From Calothrix sp. HK-06 (GTDB lineage Bacteria; Cyanobacteriota; Cyanobacteriia; Cyanobacteriales; Nostocaceae), in assembly GCF_001904745.1 (NCBI RefSeq), contig NZ_MRCD01000017.1, positions 48,337-112,336 on the forward strand: a stretch of 64,000 nt of DNA, read 5' to 3'. The translations under genes and the position numbers were made by a program. Positions 26,393 through 34,479 of the stretch are shown here, in pieces (positions within the stretch are counted from its first letter, which is position 1; each line of letters opens with the position of its first letter). Under the pieces are notes generated by a model. The model was not told the DNA's origin, ran no database searches, and saw only the letters and a program-made list of their open reading frames with translations.

Positions 26393-26872
26393 ATGACAGC
26401 TAACCACGAATCAGAAGAATCCCAATCATTGACAACCTTTGCAGTCAGCGAAGAAGTTTTCCGGCAAGTTTACGATTCCCCTGCTTCTTTACCAGGTAAG
26501 GAAAGGTGGGTGACATGTGATGAAGATGTAAGAGAAATTGAATATTTGTTAGGAATGGATCCAAAGACTATTGGCGCCCCATTGTGGGTGAGTGGAGATA
26601 CTAGATTTTGCCCTAACTGCGGTCGGGAAACGAATTGGCTGGATATTGTTAGTTCTGCACTAAATCAAGTGCATAGCAAAGAAATGTTAGCAAAAGTGAT
26701 TTTGGGAACAAAGAAATACATTAATGTTGAGGCGCCGCGCGCGATTGCTGATTTAGCTTGCTATGAATGTCAAACACCAATTATCGACCTCAGAAGTTTT
26801 AAATGTCACAACTGGGCTTATGCCATAGGTGATTTGCGGAAAGTTTTGGAACAAATTCGGAGCAGGGTATGA
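26393..26872 (+). CDS. eCIS-associated zinc-ribbon protein
   Basis: A 159-residue protein with two CxxC pairs: FCPNCGRE near residues 71-75 and CYECQT near 123-128. The sequence between them is helical (DIVSSALNQVHSKEMLAKVI). Together the pairs can bind one zinc ion. I do not recognise a named family, but similar small zinc-ribbon proteins accompany AAA+ genes in cyanobacterial eCIS loci. A strong AGGAGATA ribosome binding site precedes the ATG, and the stop overlaps the next gene by four bases. It may be an assembly or cargo adaptor. Confidence 0.7.
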   Translation: MTANHESEESQSLTTFAVSEEVFRQVYDSPASLPGKERWVTCDEDVREIEYLLGMDPKTIGAPLWVSGDTRFCPNCGRETNWLDIVSSALNQVHSKEMLAKVILGTKKYINVEAPRAIADLACYECQTPIIDLRSFKCHNWAYAIGDLRKVLEQIRSRV

Positions 26873-27126
26873 ATATTAATGTGCAAATTGAGCGATTGAT
26901 TTTAGATGGAGTGTCTGTTCCGAATGCCCAGCGACCTTTGTTACAGGCAGCAGTGGAGATGGAATTGGGGCGCCTTTTGGCAGTTGGTGGGTTAGCTCCA
27001 AGCTTGGTAGAAGGTGGCGCCGTGCCTCGTGTTAATGCTGATAGCATGGAAATTGCTGATACTGGTAATTATACGCAAATGGGGCAACAGATAGCCCATG
27101 CTGTATATCGGGGGATGGGGTCATGA
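26869..27126 (+). CDS. Small eCIS-associated protein
   Basis: An 85-residue protein with an N-terminal helical half (VQIERLILDGVSVPNAQRPLLQAAVEMELGRLL, over residues 4-36) and a C-terminal tail ending TGNYTQMGQQIAHAVYRGMG. The Gln-Gln-Ile-Ala-x-Ala-Val-Tyr-x-Gly ending is what I would expect from small proteins that sit before DUF4157 genes in eCIS loci. The ATGA overlaps on both sides place it in the cargo part of the operon. A chaperone or adaptor for the following leader-bearing cargo proteins is a reasonable guess only. Confidence 0.65.
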   Translation: MNINVQIERLILDGVSVPNAQRPLLQAAVEMELGRLLAVGGLAPSLVEGGAVPRVNADSMEIADTGNYTQMGQQIAHAVYRGMGS

Positions 27127-27623
27127 GCAAGCAGACAGTAACCCAGCAAACACCAACAACATCACCGCTTTCTCAGGGCGGGATTTTGCAGAGGAAATGT
27201 GAGACGTGCAGGCAGCATACGATCGCGGGTGGTCAGTGTAACGACTGTCAAAAAAAGCGCCTTCAACGCCGTGCCACCCATCAGGAAGCGCTCTCTGAAG
27301 TTCCGCCGATTGTCCATGAAGTCCTTCAGGCATCTGGACAACAGGGTGCGGCTATCCTCTTCAACATGGATGCTCAAGTCGATTATTTGGTCACCGAACT
27401 CCAATCTACCTACGCTGGTGTCTATAACGTTTTAACGAGAGCTGGTGTCTCATTGAACGATGCGAGTGATGAAGTTGTTTACCGCTTTGAGGTTCCAGGG
27501 GCTGTTTTAGATGGTGCGGGGAACCTCCTGCCACGCAACAATCCAGCGGTTCAGGCAGTGTTTACGCGACGGAGAAGCAACTCCCAGCGAGCTTTGCGGG
27601 TTTTTAGCGCTGCTCAACCCTAG
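27123..27623 (+). CDS. Short leader-bearing candidate cargo protein without DUF4157 metal motif
   Basis: The 166-residue protein starts with the leader seen in eCIS DUF4157 proteins: GGILQRKCETC, then CNDCQKKRLQRRA, then EVPPIVHEVLQASGQ, up to about residue 75. Instead of the DUF4157 core with HExxH there follow about 90 residues I do not recognise (MDAQVDYLVTELQSTYAGVYN and later). It may be a short cargo protein that uses the common leader as a loading signal, or a DUF4157 gene whose core was replaced. It overlaps the preceding small gene by ATGA. Confidence 0.65.
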   Translation: MSKQTVTQQTPTTSPLSQGGILQRKCETCRQHTIAGGQCNDCQKKRLQRRATHQEALSEVPPIVHEVLQASGQQGAAILFNMDAQVDYLVTELQSTYAGVYNVLTRAGVSLNDASDEVVYRFEVPGAVLDGAGNLLPRNNPAVQAVFTRRRSNSQRALRVFSAAQP

Positions 27624-27684
27624 TACTAAGCAGTCTTTTTTTGATACCCCCATAGCCAATAAACTCTCACTCCCCAACCTCAAA

Positions 27685-29370
27685 ATGATGCAAACACTCA
27701 CCCAAACCCAAGCCGAAAAAGCTTCCTTAACCTCTGTTAATAAAGGACTGTTACAACGGCGTTCTGTTGATAGGGATGAAGTTGCTGAAGTACCGCCAAT
27801 TGTGCATAAAGTGCTTTCCTCCCCCGGTCAATCTCTAGACTCTGAAAGCCGTACCTTCATGGAATCTCGCTTTGGTCAAGATTTTAGTTCGGTGCGAGTT
27901 CATACAAATGATCAAGCCGCAGAATCTGCTCAAGCTATTAATGCACTAGCTTACACGGTTGGGCAAAATGTAGTTTTTAACACAGGACAGTACGCTCCGA
28001 AAACTTTTACAGGGCAGCAAATTTTGGCACATGAGTTAACTCATGTTTTACAGCAACAGCATATTACACAAGGCGCCTCGACAGCAAAATTGCACCTTGC
28101 CCAGTCTGATAGCTCCCAAGAAGCGGAGGCAAATCGGATGGCTGATGCAGTGACGACACAAAAGCATGAGTCACTTCGCGAAATTTCAAGCGATGTATCA
28201 GAAGCTGTTATTCAAAGACTTTCACTTGCGGAGGGAATTGGAGTTGGCTTAGGGGTAGCTGCTGGACTAGTAGGTTTAGGGTTACTTGCCTATTTTTTAG
28301 GACGAGAGCATCCAAGAATTCACTTAGAAACCAATGCTGCTAACATTCAACTAATTCGAGACCCAGCAAGTACCACCCCAGAAATAGTTGGTACACTCCC
28401 CCAAGGAACGCGGGTTGTAATTACCGATGACGGCAGAAATCGTCCATTTAATTCCCACAACGAGCAATGGGTCAAGGTTCGTGTCACTGTTGGAGCATTT
28501 CTGAATCAAGAAGGTTGGCTACATCGCAATCAATTAGTAGAGCGTCCGGAAACCGAAGAAATTTCACCCGAAGCGGCGCTGCAAATCTTTCAAGCTCTTG
28601 CCCAGGCTAACATTCTAACAAACGATGGTTCAGCCCCTATACCGTTCCATTATCCACCCGATGGCTGCTATGCCCGTGCCCACCGTATGGAAGAGTTGTT
28701 AACAGAAATGGGGTATGCTTCCGAAAAAGTATTTGCTCTAGCTGGTTCGCTACCCCTACGAGCAGAAACTGATTATGGACAGGATGCACCATCAAGTCAA
28801 ACTCCTGGTGTAACTTGGGCTTGGCATGTGGCACCAATTATTAAAGTTCGTGATCCGCAAAGAGGACTGTTAGAAACTGTACTTGATCCATCGCTGGCAG
28901 AACGACCCCTGTTATTGGATGAATGGTTGGATACGATGGAAGCCGACCCAGATACAGTAAACACAACCTTTACTCGACTGACACTAGGAGAAGTGCGGGA
29001 GCAAATGCAAACCGGACAGCTAGGACGTAACCGGAGAGTTGCTGTTACGGCTCCTCGCTATACCTATAATCCCGATAGTTTGCTCGATACAGACCCTACC
29101 CGTGAAGAAGCACAAAGCAGCGATCGCTCGTCTCGACCAAGAATTACTCGATATGTCCAATTGGCGCCTGTGTTTGAGCTTGCCCGATTGATTCGTGTTG
29201 AGTTGCGCCGTGCTGTAATTAACTTGATGGTCATCTTAACTGCTATACGCAACGCCACTCGTTTTGTGCGACAACAATTTACAACACTCTTTGCTCGCTT
29301 GCTCGAACAGCTGCGACAACGCCTTACTCCCCCTGACCGCCAACAGGTTGATGCCGCATTGGATGAATGA
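27685..29370 (+). CDS. DUF4157-SH3-protein glutaminase-like candidate effector
   Basis: From the ATG at 27685 the protein has 561 residues. Layout: leader LLQRRS then EVPPIVHKVLSSPGQ (about 20-50); DUF4157 with H116-E-L-T-H120; a Gly-rich hydrophobic segment (about 182-206); an SH3-like domain (about 212-290, QLIRDPASTTPEIVGTLPQG); then a domain like protein-glutamine glutaminase. That last part has GCYARAHRMEELL with C328, WAWHVAPIIKV with H381 and TVLDPSLAERP with D401, in the order expected for a Cys-His-Asp deamidase. I infer that it deamidates target glutamines after delivery by the injection system. The tail (about 470-561) is basic and helical. Confidence 0.78.
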   Translation: MMQTLTQTQAEKASLTSVNKGLLQRRSVDRDEVAEVPPIVHKVLSSPGQSLDSESRTFMESRFGQDFSSVRVHTNDQAAESAQAINALAYTVGQNVVFNTGQYAPKTFTGQQILAHELTHVLQQQHITQGASTAKLHLAQSDSSQEAEANRMADAVTTQKHESLREISSDVSEAVIQRLSLAEGIGVGLGVAAGLVGLGLLAYFLGREHPRIHLETNAANIQLIRDPASTTPEIVGTLPQGTRVVITDDGRNRPFNSHNEQWVKVRVTVGAFLNQEGWLHRNQLVERPETEEISPEAALQIFQALAQANILTNDGSAPIPFHYPPDGCYARAHRMEELLTEMGYASEKVFALAGSLPLRAETDYGQDAPSSQTPGVTWAWHVAPIIKVRDPQRGLLETVLDPSLAERPLLLDEWLDTMEADPDTVNTTFTRLTLGEVREQMQTGQLGRNRRVAVTAPRYTYNPDSLLDTDPTREEAQSSDRSSRPRITRYVQLAPVFELARLIRVELRRAVINLMVILTAIRNATRFVRQQFTTLFARLLEQLRQRLTPPDRQQVDAALDE

Positions 29371-29417
29371 ATTCAAATTATTTAAATTATACTTAAATTC
29401 AGTAGAGAGTTACTTTT

Positions 29418-30827
29418 ATGACTGAGCGCGCGCTAGTCCAAACCACCTTAAATCCTGATATCCCTGTTTCTACAGGATTACTCCAGCGCAAATCTGCTAG
29501 CTGCGGGCAACGTAGCCTGATAGTATCAAATGATATCGATTGTCAAAAAAGACAATTGAATCTCCAGCGCCGTGCAACTAGTCGGGATAAACCTTCACAA
29601 GTTCCCCCAATTGTCGATGAAGTGTTGCAATCGCCTGGTCAGCCTCTTGACACCAATACTCGTGTTGAGATGGAATCCCATTTTAACCGCGACTTTAGCC
29701 AGGTACGGGTACATACAGACGCAAAGGCAGCGGAGTCAGCAACAGCGGTAAATGCATTAGCTTACACCGTAGGACAAGATATTATGTTTAGGAGCCAACA
29801 ATATGCACCAGAGAGCAACTCAGGACAGCAACTGTTGGCTCACGAACTAGTGCATGTGTTGCAGCAAGAGGATAGTAACACCGTCAGCAATTTGGAGTTA
29901 GCAATCTCTGACAATGCCTCGTTAGAAGCAGAAGCAGACCAAGCAAGCCAAGCGATTGCAGCAGGTCAGCAGATACAACTCTCTTTAGCTTCCGCACCAG
30001 CAGCTATCCAGCGACAAATTGCAGATTCTCGTAGGGAAGAGATTATCCGACTCGGTGAATCCGAAGACCCAGCAAATCGCCAACGTGCATTGGAGCTAAT
30101 AATAGAAACTTATTATAAACGACCAGATACACTCGCTAGAATTGAATACGATCCGGATTTCAATTATAAGAGTCCCCAGGACGCAGAAACGGGTTTTGCA
30201 CGTCTAGGGCAGCCTCAAACCATCAAGATTGGTCCTCGCTTCTTTAATCGCTTCCGCGAACGCTTTGACCAACGGGCACGCACTATCGGACACGAACTGC
30301 AACATGTCGTGCAGCGGGCGCCTGTAAGCCAACAACAGAGTGGTGGAAGAACTGTAGGTAGTACTTTACTTGGCATTGGGGCAGGAATTCTTGGAGGCGC
30401 AGCACTTGGAGGAATTGGTCTTGGCATTGCAGCGGCGGCAGGTGCAAGCCTTAGCCCCCTTGCCATAGGGCTAGGATTAGCTGGTGGTGCTGTCTTGGGT
30501 GGTGTCATTGGCGGGATTGCAGACCCTTTTAGTTCCAGAACAACCGAACAGAGTCAGGAACCTATCCAGAATTCACATACACGCGAATTTTTAGCTCTCT
30601 ATTGGACGGTGACAGCTAACGTGTCTGGATTGCACCCGCTAAGTCGAGGTCAAACCCTTCAAAATATTAGACAACCCAATGTAGGTGCATTGGATGAGTA
30701 TCGCCAAATGCCACCGGATGACCAAAGACGCTATCGAGAGCAATACGAGCATATTCAAAGGATTTTACGAGAACTGGAAAACGAGGAACGTGTCCGTAAA
30801 GGAGATACTAGACCCAAAACAGAATAA
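29418..30827 (+). CDS. DUF4157 candidate effector with two HExxH motifs
   Basis: A 469-residue protein with the same leader type as its neighbours (LLQRKSASC, DCQKRQLNLQRRA, QVPPIVDEVLQSPGQPLD), then DUF4157 with H142-E-L-V-H146. A second zincin-like motif, T-I-G-H292-E-L-Q-H296, lies in a separate domain. It is followed by a Gly/Ala-rich hydrophobic stretch (about 312-368) that could enter a membrane, and a charged C-terminal helix. By context it is probably carried by the injection system. Whether either motif is catalytic is unknown; DUF4157 may act in cargo loading or self-cleavage. A 270-base gap follows before the baseplate genes. Confidence 0.75.
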   Translation: MTERALVQTTLNPDIPVSTGLLQRKSASCGQRSLIVSNDIDCQKRQLNLQRRATSRDKPSQVPPIVDEVLQSPGQPLDTNTRVEMESHFNRDFSQVRVHTDAKAAESATAVNALAYTVGQDIMFRSQQYAPESNSGQQLLAHELVHVLQQEDSNTVSNLELAISDNASLEAEADQASQAIAAGQQIQLSLASAPAAIQRQIADSRREEIIRLGESEDPANRQRALELIIETYYKRPDTLARIEYDPDFNYKSPQDAETGFARLGQPQTIKIGPRFFNRFRERFDQRARTIGHELQHVVQRAPVSQQQSGGRTVGSTLLGIGAGILGGAALGGIGLGIAAAAGASLSPLAIGLGLAGGAVLGGVIGGIADPFSSRTTEQSQEPIQNSHTREFLALYWTVTANVSGLHPLSRGQTLQNIRQPNVGALDEYRQMPPDDQRRYREQYEHIQRILRELENEERVRKGDTRPKTE

Positions 30828-31096
30828 GAGTATTTTTTTGTGCTTGGCTAAATAATATTAATTCAGTCTCTAAAAAGAAACCAATCGTTATGCGAACAAT
30901 AGCAGAAACAAAATCTACCTTAAATGTTATATTAAGAAACCTAAAGTAATCAGTATTTCCTCGGTAAAGTGATACAATAAAAAAACATCAACAGATGATT
31001 GCTTTTATACACTTTTAGCCAAAGTTCCAAAGCTGTTCTGATCAAGTTTTTCCGCAGTCAAAAAATATAAAGTATTCGTAGGCAAAGCCCCTAGCC

Positions 31097-31756
31097 ATGA
31101 CTACCTTCCCAGGTTCACCCAGGCTACTTAAAGGTGGCATTGTCTTAATTAACCCCAATACTGCTGTAGTGCAACGCATTATCGTAATGCAATATAACCC
31201 CGACACCCTTAGTCGCACATTACAAGTGCAGGGAGTAGGGAATGAAAGTGGTGACCGCCAAGAAGCGCTACGGTTGAAAGGACCCCCAATTGAGACAATT
31301 AAGCTGGATGCAGAAATTGATGCAACTGACCAGCTAGAATTCCCCGACCAAAATTCCACCACGGCTGAATCTGGTATTTTCCCCCAACTAGCAGCCTTGG
31401 AAATGATTATTTATCCTGATAGCAATCAGATTCAAAATAACCATCGTCAGGCACGTTCGGGAATTCTAGAAGTGTCGCCAATAGAAACTTTCCTTAGCCT
31501 GTTCGTCTGGAGTCAGAACCGTATTTTACCTGTACGATTAACAGAATTCAGTATTACAGAGGAAGCTTTTGATACTTCTCTTAATCCAATTCGCGCTAAG
31601 GTGAGTTTAGGAATGCGGGTGTTAAACTCTAATGACTTAGGGTTTAACCACAAAGGCAGCAATTTATTTATGGTGTATCACCGTCAAAAAGAACAATTTG
31701 TTACACGCGTGCGTGCGGGCACATTTAGTTCTTTAGGAATTAAAGGTATTCCATGA
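31097..31756 (+). CDS. Cis7-like baseplate protein, N-terminal part
   Basis: The 219-residue protein resembles the N-terminal domain of Cis7/Pvc7 baseplate proteins (T4 gp53-related): KGGIVLINPNTAVVQRIIVMQYNPDTLSRTLQ over residues about 12-43, and LPVRLTEFSITEEAFDTSLNPIRAKVSLGM near the end. In PVC particles this domain and a LysM domain are one polypeptide. Here the LysM part is the next gene, overlapping by ATGA. It should form part of the inner baseplate around the hub. Confidence 0.8.
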   Translation: MTTFPGSPRLLKGGIVLINPNTAVVQRIIVMQYNPDTLSRTLQVQGVGNESGDRQEALRLKGPPIETIKLDAEIDATDQLEFPDQNSTTAESGIFPQLAALEMIIYPDSNQIQNNHRQARSGILEVSPIETFLSLFVWSQNRILPVRLTEFSITEEAFDTSLNPIRAKVSLGMRVLNSNDLGFNHKGSNLFMVYHRQKEQFVTRVRAGTFSSLGIKGIP

Positions 31757-32127
31757 TGGACACAATGCAAGCTATGGCAATGCAGAATTTATTGCAGCCA
31801 GATGCTTTAAAAACCAATCTTTTTCCAATTACAAGCCGTTATTACGGTTTAGATACAGCCACCCTGAAAACGGGTACTGACAAAACTGTTGTTTATCTGA
31901 GACGACGGTTTATACCACCTCCAGAGCAGTTTTCTTTATTACAAGAACATACAGTAACGGAGGGCGAACGCTTAGATAATATCACAGCCCAATATCTGGG
32001 CGACCCTGAACAGTTCTGGCGAGTTGCTGATGCAAATAATGCCATGAATCCTAATGAACTAACTCAAACTATAAATCGTAAATTACGAATTACCATGCCA
32101 GCAGGTTTATCTGGCCCAATGTTATGA
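31753..32127 (+). CDS. LysM-domain baseplate protein (Cis7 C-terminal part)
   Basis: A 124-residue protein with a LysM-like module in its second half: EHTVTEGERLDNITAQYLGDPEQFWRVADANN, residues about 73-104. This kind of LysM in phage and eCIS baseplates links tube or hub to wedge proteins rather than binding peptidoglycan. The N-terminal part (FPITSRYYGLDTATL, VYLRRRFIPPP) is also conserved. It overlaps both neighbours by four bases and completes the split Cis7. Confidence 0.88.
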   Translation: MMDTMQAMAMQNLLQPDALKTNLFPITSRYYGLDTATLKTGTDKTVVYLRRRFIPPPEQFSLLQEHTVTEGERLDNITAQYLGDPEQFWRVADANNAMNPNELTQTINRKLRITMPAGLSGPML

Positions 32128-33251
32128 ACCGTGGTTTATATCTATCGATTCGCATGGGGTCTTTATTCAACCCCTCACCAGTATCTCAAGCTGTGATTGA
32201 AGCCATAACTGAAATACAGGTGACAAATAGCGTTGGTAGTCAAAGCGGTTTTCAAATGAAATTTACTCTAGGAAAACAATCACCCCTTAACAATTTATTG
32301 CAATCAGGATATTTTGACCCTAGAACTAGAGTAATTATCATTGCGACAGTGCATGGTACACCCCAAGTGTTGATGGATGGCATTATTACTAAACAAGATG
32401 TCACCCCCAGCAACCAACCAGGACAATCAACCCTTACAGTTACAGGGTTGGATTTAAGTGCCATCATGGATTTTATTGACCTGACGGACATTCCCTATCC
32501 AGCAATGCCATTATTTACGATTGTGGCTTTAATTTTGGCAAAATATGCTGTTTTTGGTGTAGATCCTCTGGTGATTCCCACTAGTATTATTGCTATTCAA
32601 AATCCTCTGGAGAGATTTCGCAAACAACAAGGTACTGACTTTAATTACATCAATGCTTTAGCACAAGCTAGTGGTCACATTTTTTACTTAGAACCTGGAC
32701 CCGAACCGGGAATGAGTATTGCTTATTGGGGACCAGAATACAGTAAATTTACTACTCCCCAGCCAGCATTGAGTATTAATATGGATGCTGATGACAACGT
32801 GGAATCCTTGAGCTTTTCCTACGATGGTTTAGCAGCTAGGCAGTACCTGGCCATCATTCTGGAACAAAACAGCCGTATACCAATTCCAGTACCAATTCCT
32901 GAAATCAGTATTTTGAAGTCGCCTCTAGCACAACAAACACCCCCAAATTTGAAAAGTGCCAGGTTGGAAGATATTGCCAGGAATGGTTTAGGAGAAGCTG
33001 CGCTGAAAATTTTAGGTGCATTGATGGCAACACCTGATGCTATTAGCAGTAGTGGTCAGTTAGATGTGTTGCGTTACGGACGTATTTTGAAAGCTAGACA
33101 ATTGGTGTCTGTGCGGGGAGGAAGTAATTATTACGACGGTTTATACCAAGTCAAAAGTGTTACTCATAACATCAAGCGAGGTGAATACAAACAAAGCTTT
33201 TCCTTAGTGCGAGGTGGTGTGAAATCATCTATTGAGCGGGTGAGTGTATGA
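32124..33251 (+). CDS. Baseplate hub protein (gp27/gpD-like)
   Basis: The 375-residue protein matches the VgrG/gp27-type hub. It contains VTNSVGSQSGFQMKFTLGK near the start, a conserved VTGLDLSAIMDFID region, and a C-terminal YYDGLYQVKSVTHNIKRGEYKQSFSLVRGG, over the last 45 residues. It forms the trimeric-to-hexameric adaptor at the tube base. In PVC-type loci hub and spike are fused as Cis8; here the spike is the next gene, overlapping by ATGA. No truncation is apparent. Confidence 0.87.
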   Translation: MNRGLYLSIRMGSLFNPSPVSQAVIEAITEIQVTNSVGSQSGFQMKFTLGKQSPLNNLLQSGYFDPRTRVIIIATVHGTPQVLMDGIITKQDVTPSNQPGQSTLTVTGLDLSAIMDFIDLTDIPYPAMPLFTIVALILAKYAVFGVDPLVIPTSIIAIQNPLERFRKQQGTDFNYINALAQASGHIFYLEPGPEPGMSIAYWGPEYSKFTTPQPALSINMDADDNVESLSFSYDGLAARQYLAIILEQNSRIPIPVPIPEISILKSPLAQQTPPNLKSARLEDIARNGLGEAALKILGALMATPDAISSSGQLDVLRYGRILKARQLVSVRGGSNYYDGLYQVKSVTHNIKRGEYKQSFSLVRGGVKSSIERVSV

Positions 33252-33781
33252 CAGATAGTGGTAGAAAATTTTACGGCAAATTCCAGGGAACTGTAGTCAA
33301 TAATATTGACCCCCTAAAGCAGGGACGATTGCAGGTACTAGTTCCAGATGTGGGCAGTCTTTCCCCCTCCACCTGGGCAAAACCTTGTGTTCCCCTTGGT
33401 GGTTTGCAAATGGGGATGTATTTAATACCCCCTATACAAGCAGGTGTGTGGGTGGAGTTTGAAAATGGCGACCCTGATTATCCTATTTGGGTTGGTTATT
33501 GGTGGGGTTCTGCCGCAGAAATACCAGCGATTGCGAATTTAAGTACTCCTGGTATGCCTGTAATTATTATGCAAACTCCTACTCAACAAGCCTTGGTAAT
33601 TAGCGATGTGCCGATACCCCCAATGTTAGCACCAGGAATTATGTTAATGAGCGGCGCCTCGTCTATCACTGTCGATGCTACAGGTGTGACAATTACGGCG
33701 CCAAAGGTGACAATTAATGGCGCCGCGATTAACCTCACTGGAGTCACCAACATTAATAGCGGTGCTTTGATAGTTACTTAG
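33248..33781 (+). CDS. Spike protein (gp5/gpV-like OB-fold)
   Basis: The 177-residue protein has a gp5-type OB fold (YGKFQGTVVNNIDPLKQGRLQV, WVEFENGDPDYPIWVGYWWG) and ends in a short beta-helical needle with repeated strands (SSITVDATGVTITAPKVTINGAAINLTG). It forms the trimeric spike under the tube, sharpened by the PAAR protein encoded 18 bases downstream. It is separate from the hub gene, unlike Pvc8. Confidence 0.9.
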   Translation: MTDSGRKFYGKFQGTVVNNIDPLKQGRLQVLVPDVGSLSPSTWAKPCVPLGGLQMGMYLIPPIQAGVWVEFENGDPDYPIWVGYWWGSAAEIPAIANLSTPGMPVIIMQTPTQQALVISDVPIPPMLAPGIMLMSGASSITVDATGVTITAPKVTINGAAINLTGVTNINSGALIVT

Positions 33782-33799
33782 AGGAGATTTAACTAGTAC

Positions 33800-34123
33800 A
33801 TGCCAGGTTTTATACTACATCTCGGCGCAAGTGTTTTATGTAGTCATGGGGGACAGGCACAACCTACAGTTGTTAGCCCTAGAGTCACCGTAAACGGTCA
33901 ACCAATTGTCACTCAACCTAACCCCTATACGGTAGTCGGTTGTGCTTTACCCCCACCTCCTAATGGTAATGGTCCTTGTGTTACTGCCCAGTGGGTGACT
34001 GCTTCTATTCGAGTGACTTCGATGGGAATGCCTGTTTTACTATTAGATAGCCAAGCTGTTTGTCTTCCCACTGGTACACCTTTAATTATTGGTGCTACGC
34101 AAACAAGGGTAAATGCAATATGA
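33800..34123 (+). CDS. PAAR-like spike tip protein
   Basis: The 107-residue protein has paired beta-hairpin halves with conserved Cys/His residues: LCSHGGQAQPTV, VVGCALPPPP, GPCVTAQWVTAS, DSQAVCLPTGTPL. The layout matches the PAAR-like tip (Cis10) of eCIS, where a metal ion stabilises a cone that pierces the target membrane. It carries no C-terminal toxin extension. Its stop overlaps the gp25-like gene by ATGA. Confidence 0.85.
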   Translation: MPGFILHLGASVLCSHGGQAQPTVVSPRVTVNGQPIVTQPNPYTVVGCALPPPPNGNGPCVTAQWVTASIRVTSMGMPVLLLDSQAVCLPTGTPLIIGATQTRVNAI

Positions 34124-34479
34124 ACATAGATTTCCCCTTCCACTTTGATAATCTCGGTCGAACTGCTACTACCGACTCGGACGACCATATCCGAGATATG
34201 ATTGAGCAGTTATTATTTACCAATCCTGGGGAAAGGGTAAACCGTCCCGATTTTGGTAGCGGTTTGCTGCAATTAGTTTTTGCTCCTAATAGTCCAGAAT
34301 TAGCTGCAACTTTACAATTTACCATGCAGGCAGCACTGCAACAGTGGTTGGGTGATTTGATTGATGTGCAAGCGTTGGAAGTTATTAGCGAGGATTCACG
34401 CTTGCAGGTATTTTTAGAATATGCAGTCAAACGCACTGGAGAGCAGCGTACAGAAATCTTTACCAGGAGCGGTGTATGA
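34120..34479 (+). CDS. cis9: gp25-like baseplate wedge protein
   Basis: From the ATG at 34120 the protein has 119 residues with the gp25/lysozyme-like signature DHIRDMIEQLLFTNPGERVNRPDFGSGL and an ending typical of the family. gp25 nucleates sheath polymerisation in all contractile systems. The frame opens further upstream to 34060, but that overlaps the PAAR gene; the ATGA overlap makes 34120 the natural start. It overlaps the next gene in the same way. Confidence 0.93.
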   Translation: MNIDFPFHFDNLGRTATTDSDDHIRDMIEQLLFTNPGERVNRPDFGSGLLQLVFAPNSPELAATLQFTMQAALQQWLGDLIDVQALEVISEDSRLQVFLEYAVKRTGEQRTEIFTRSGV

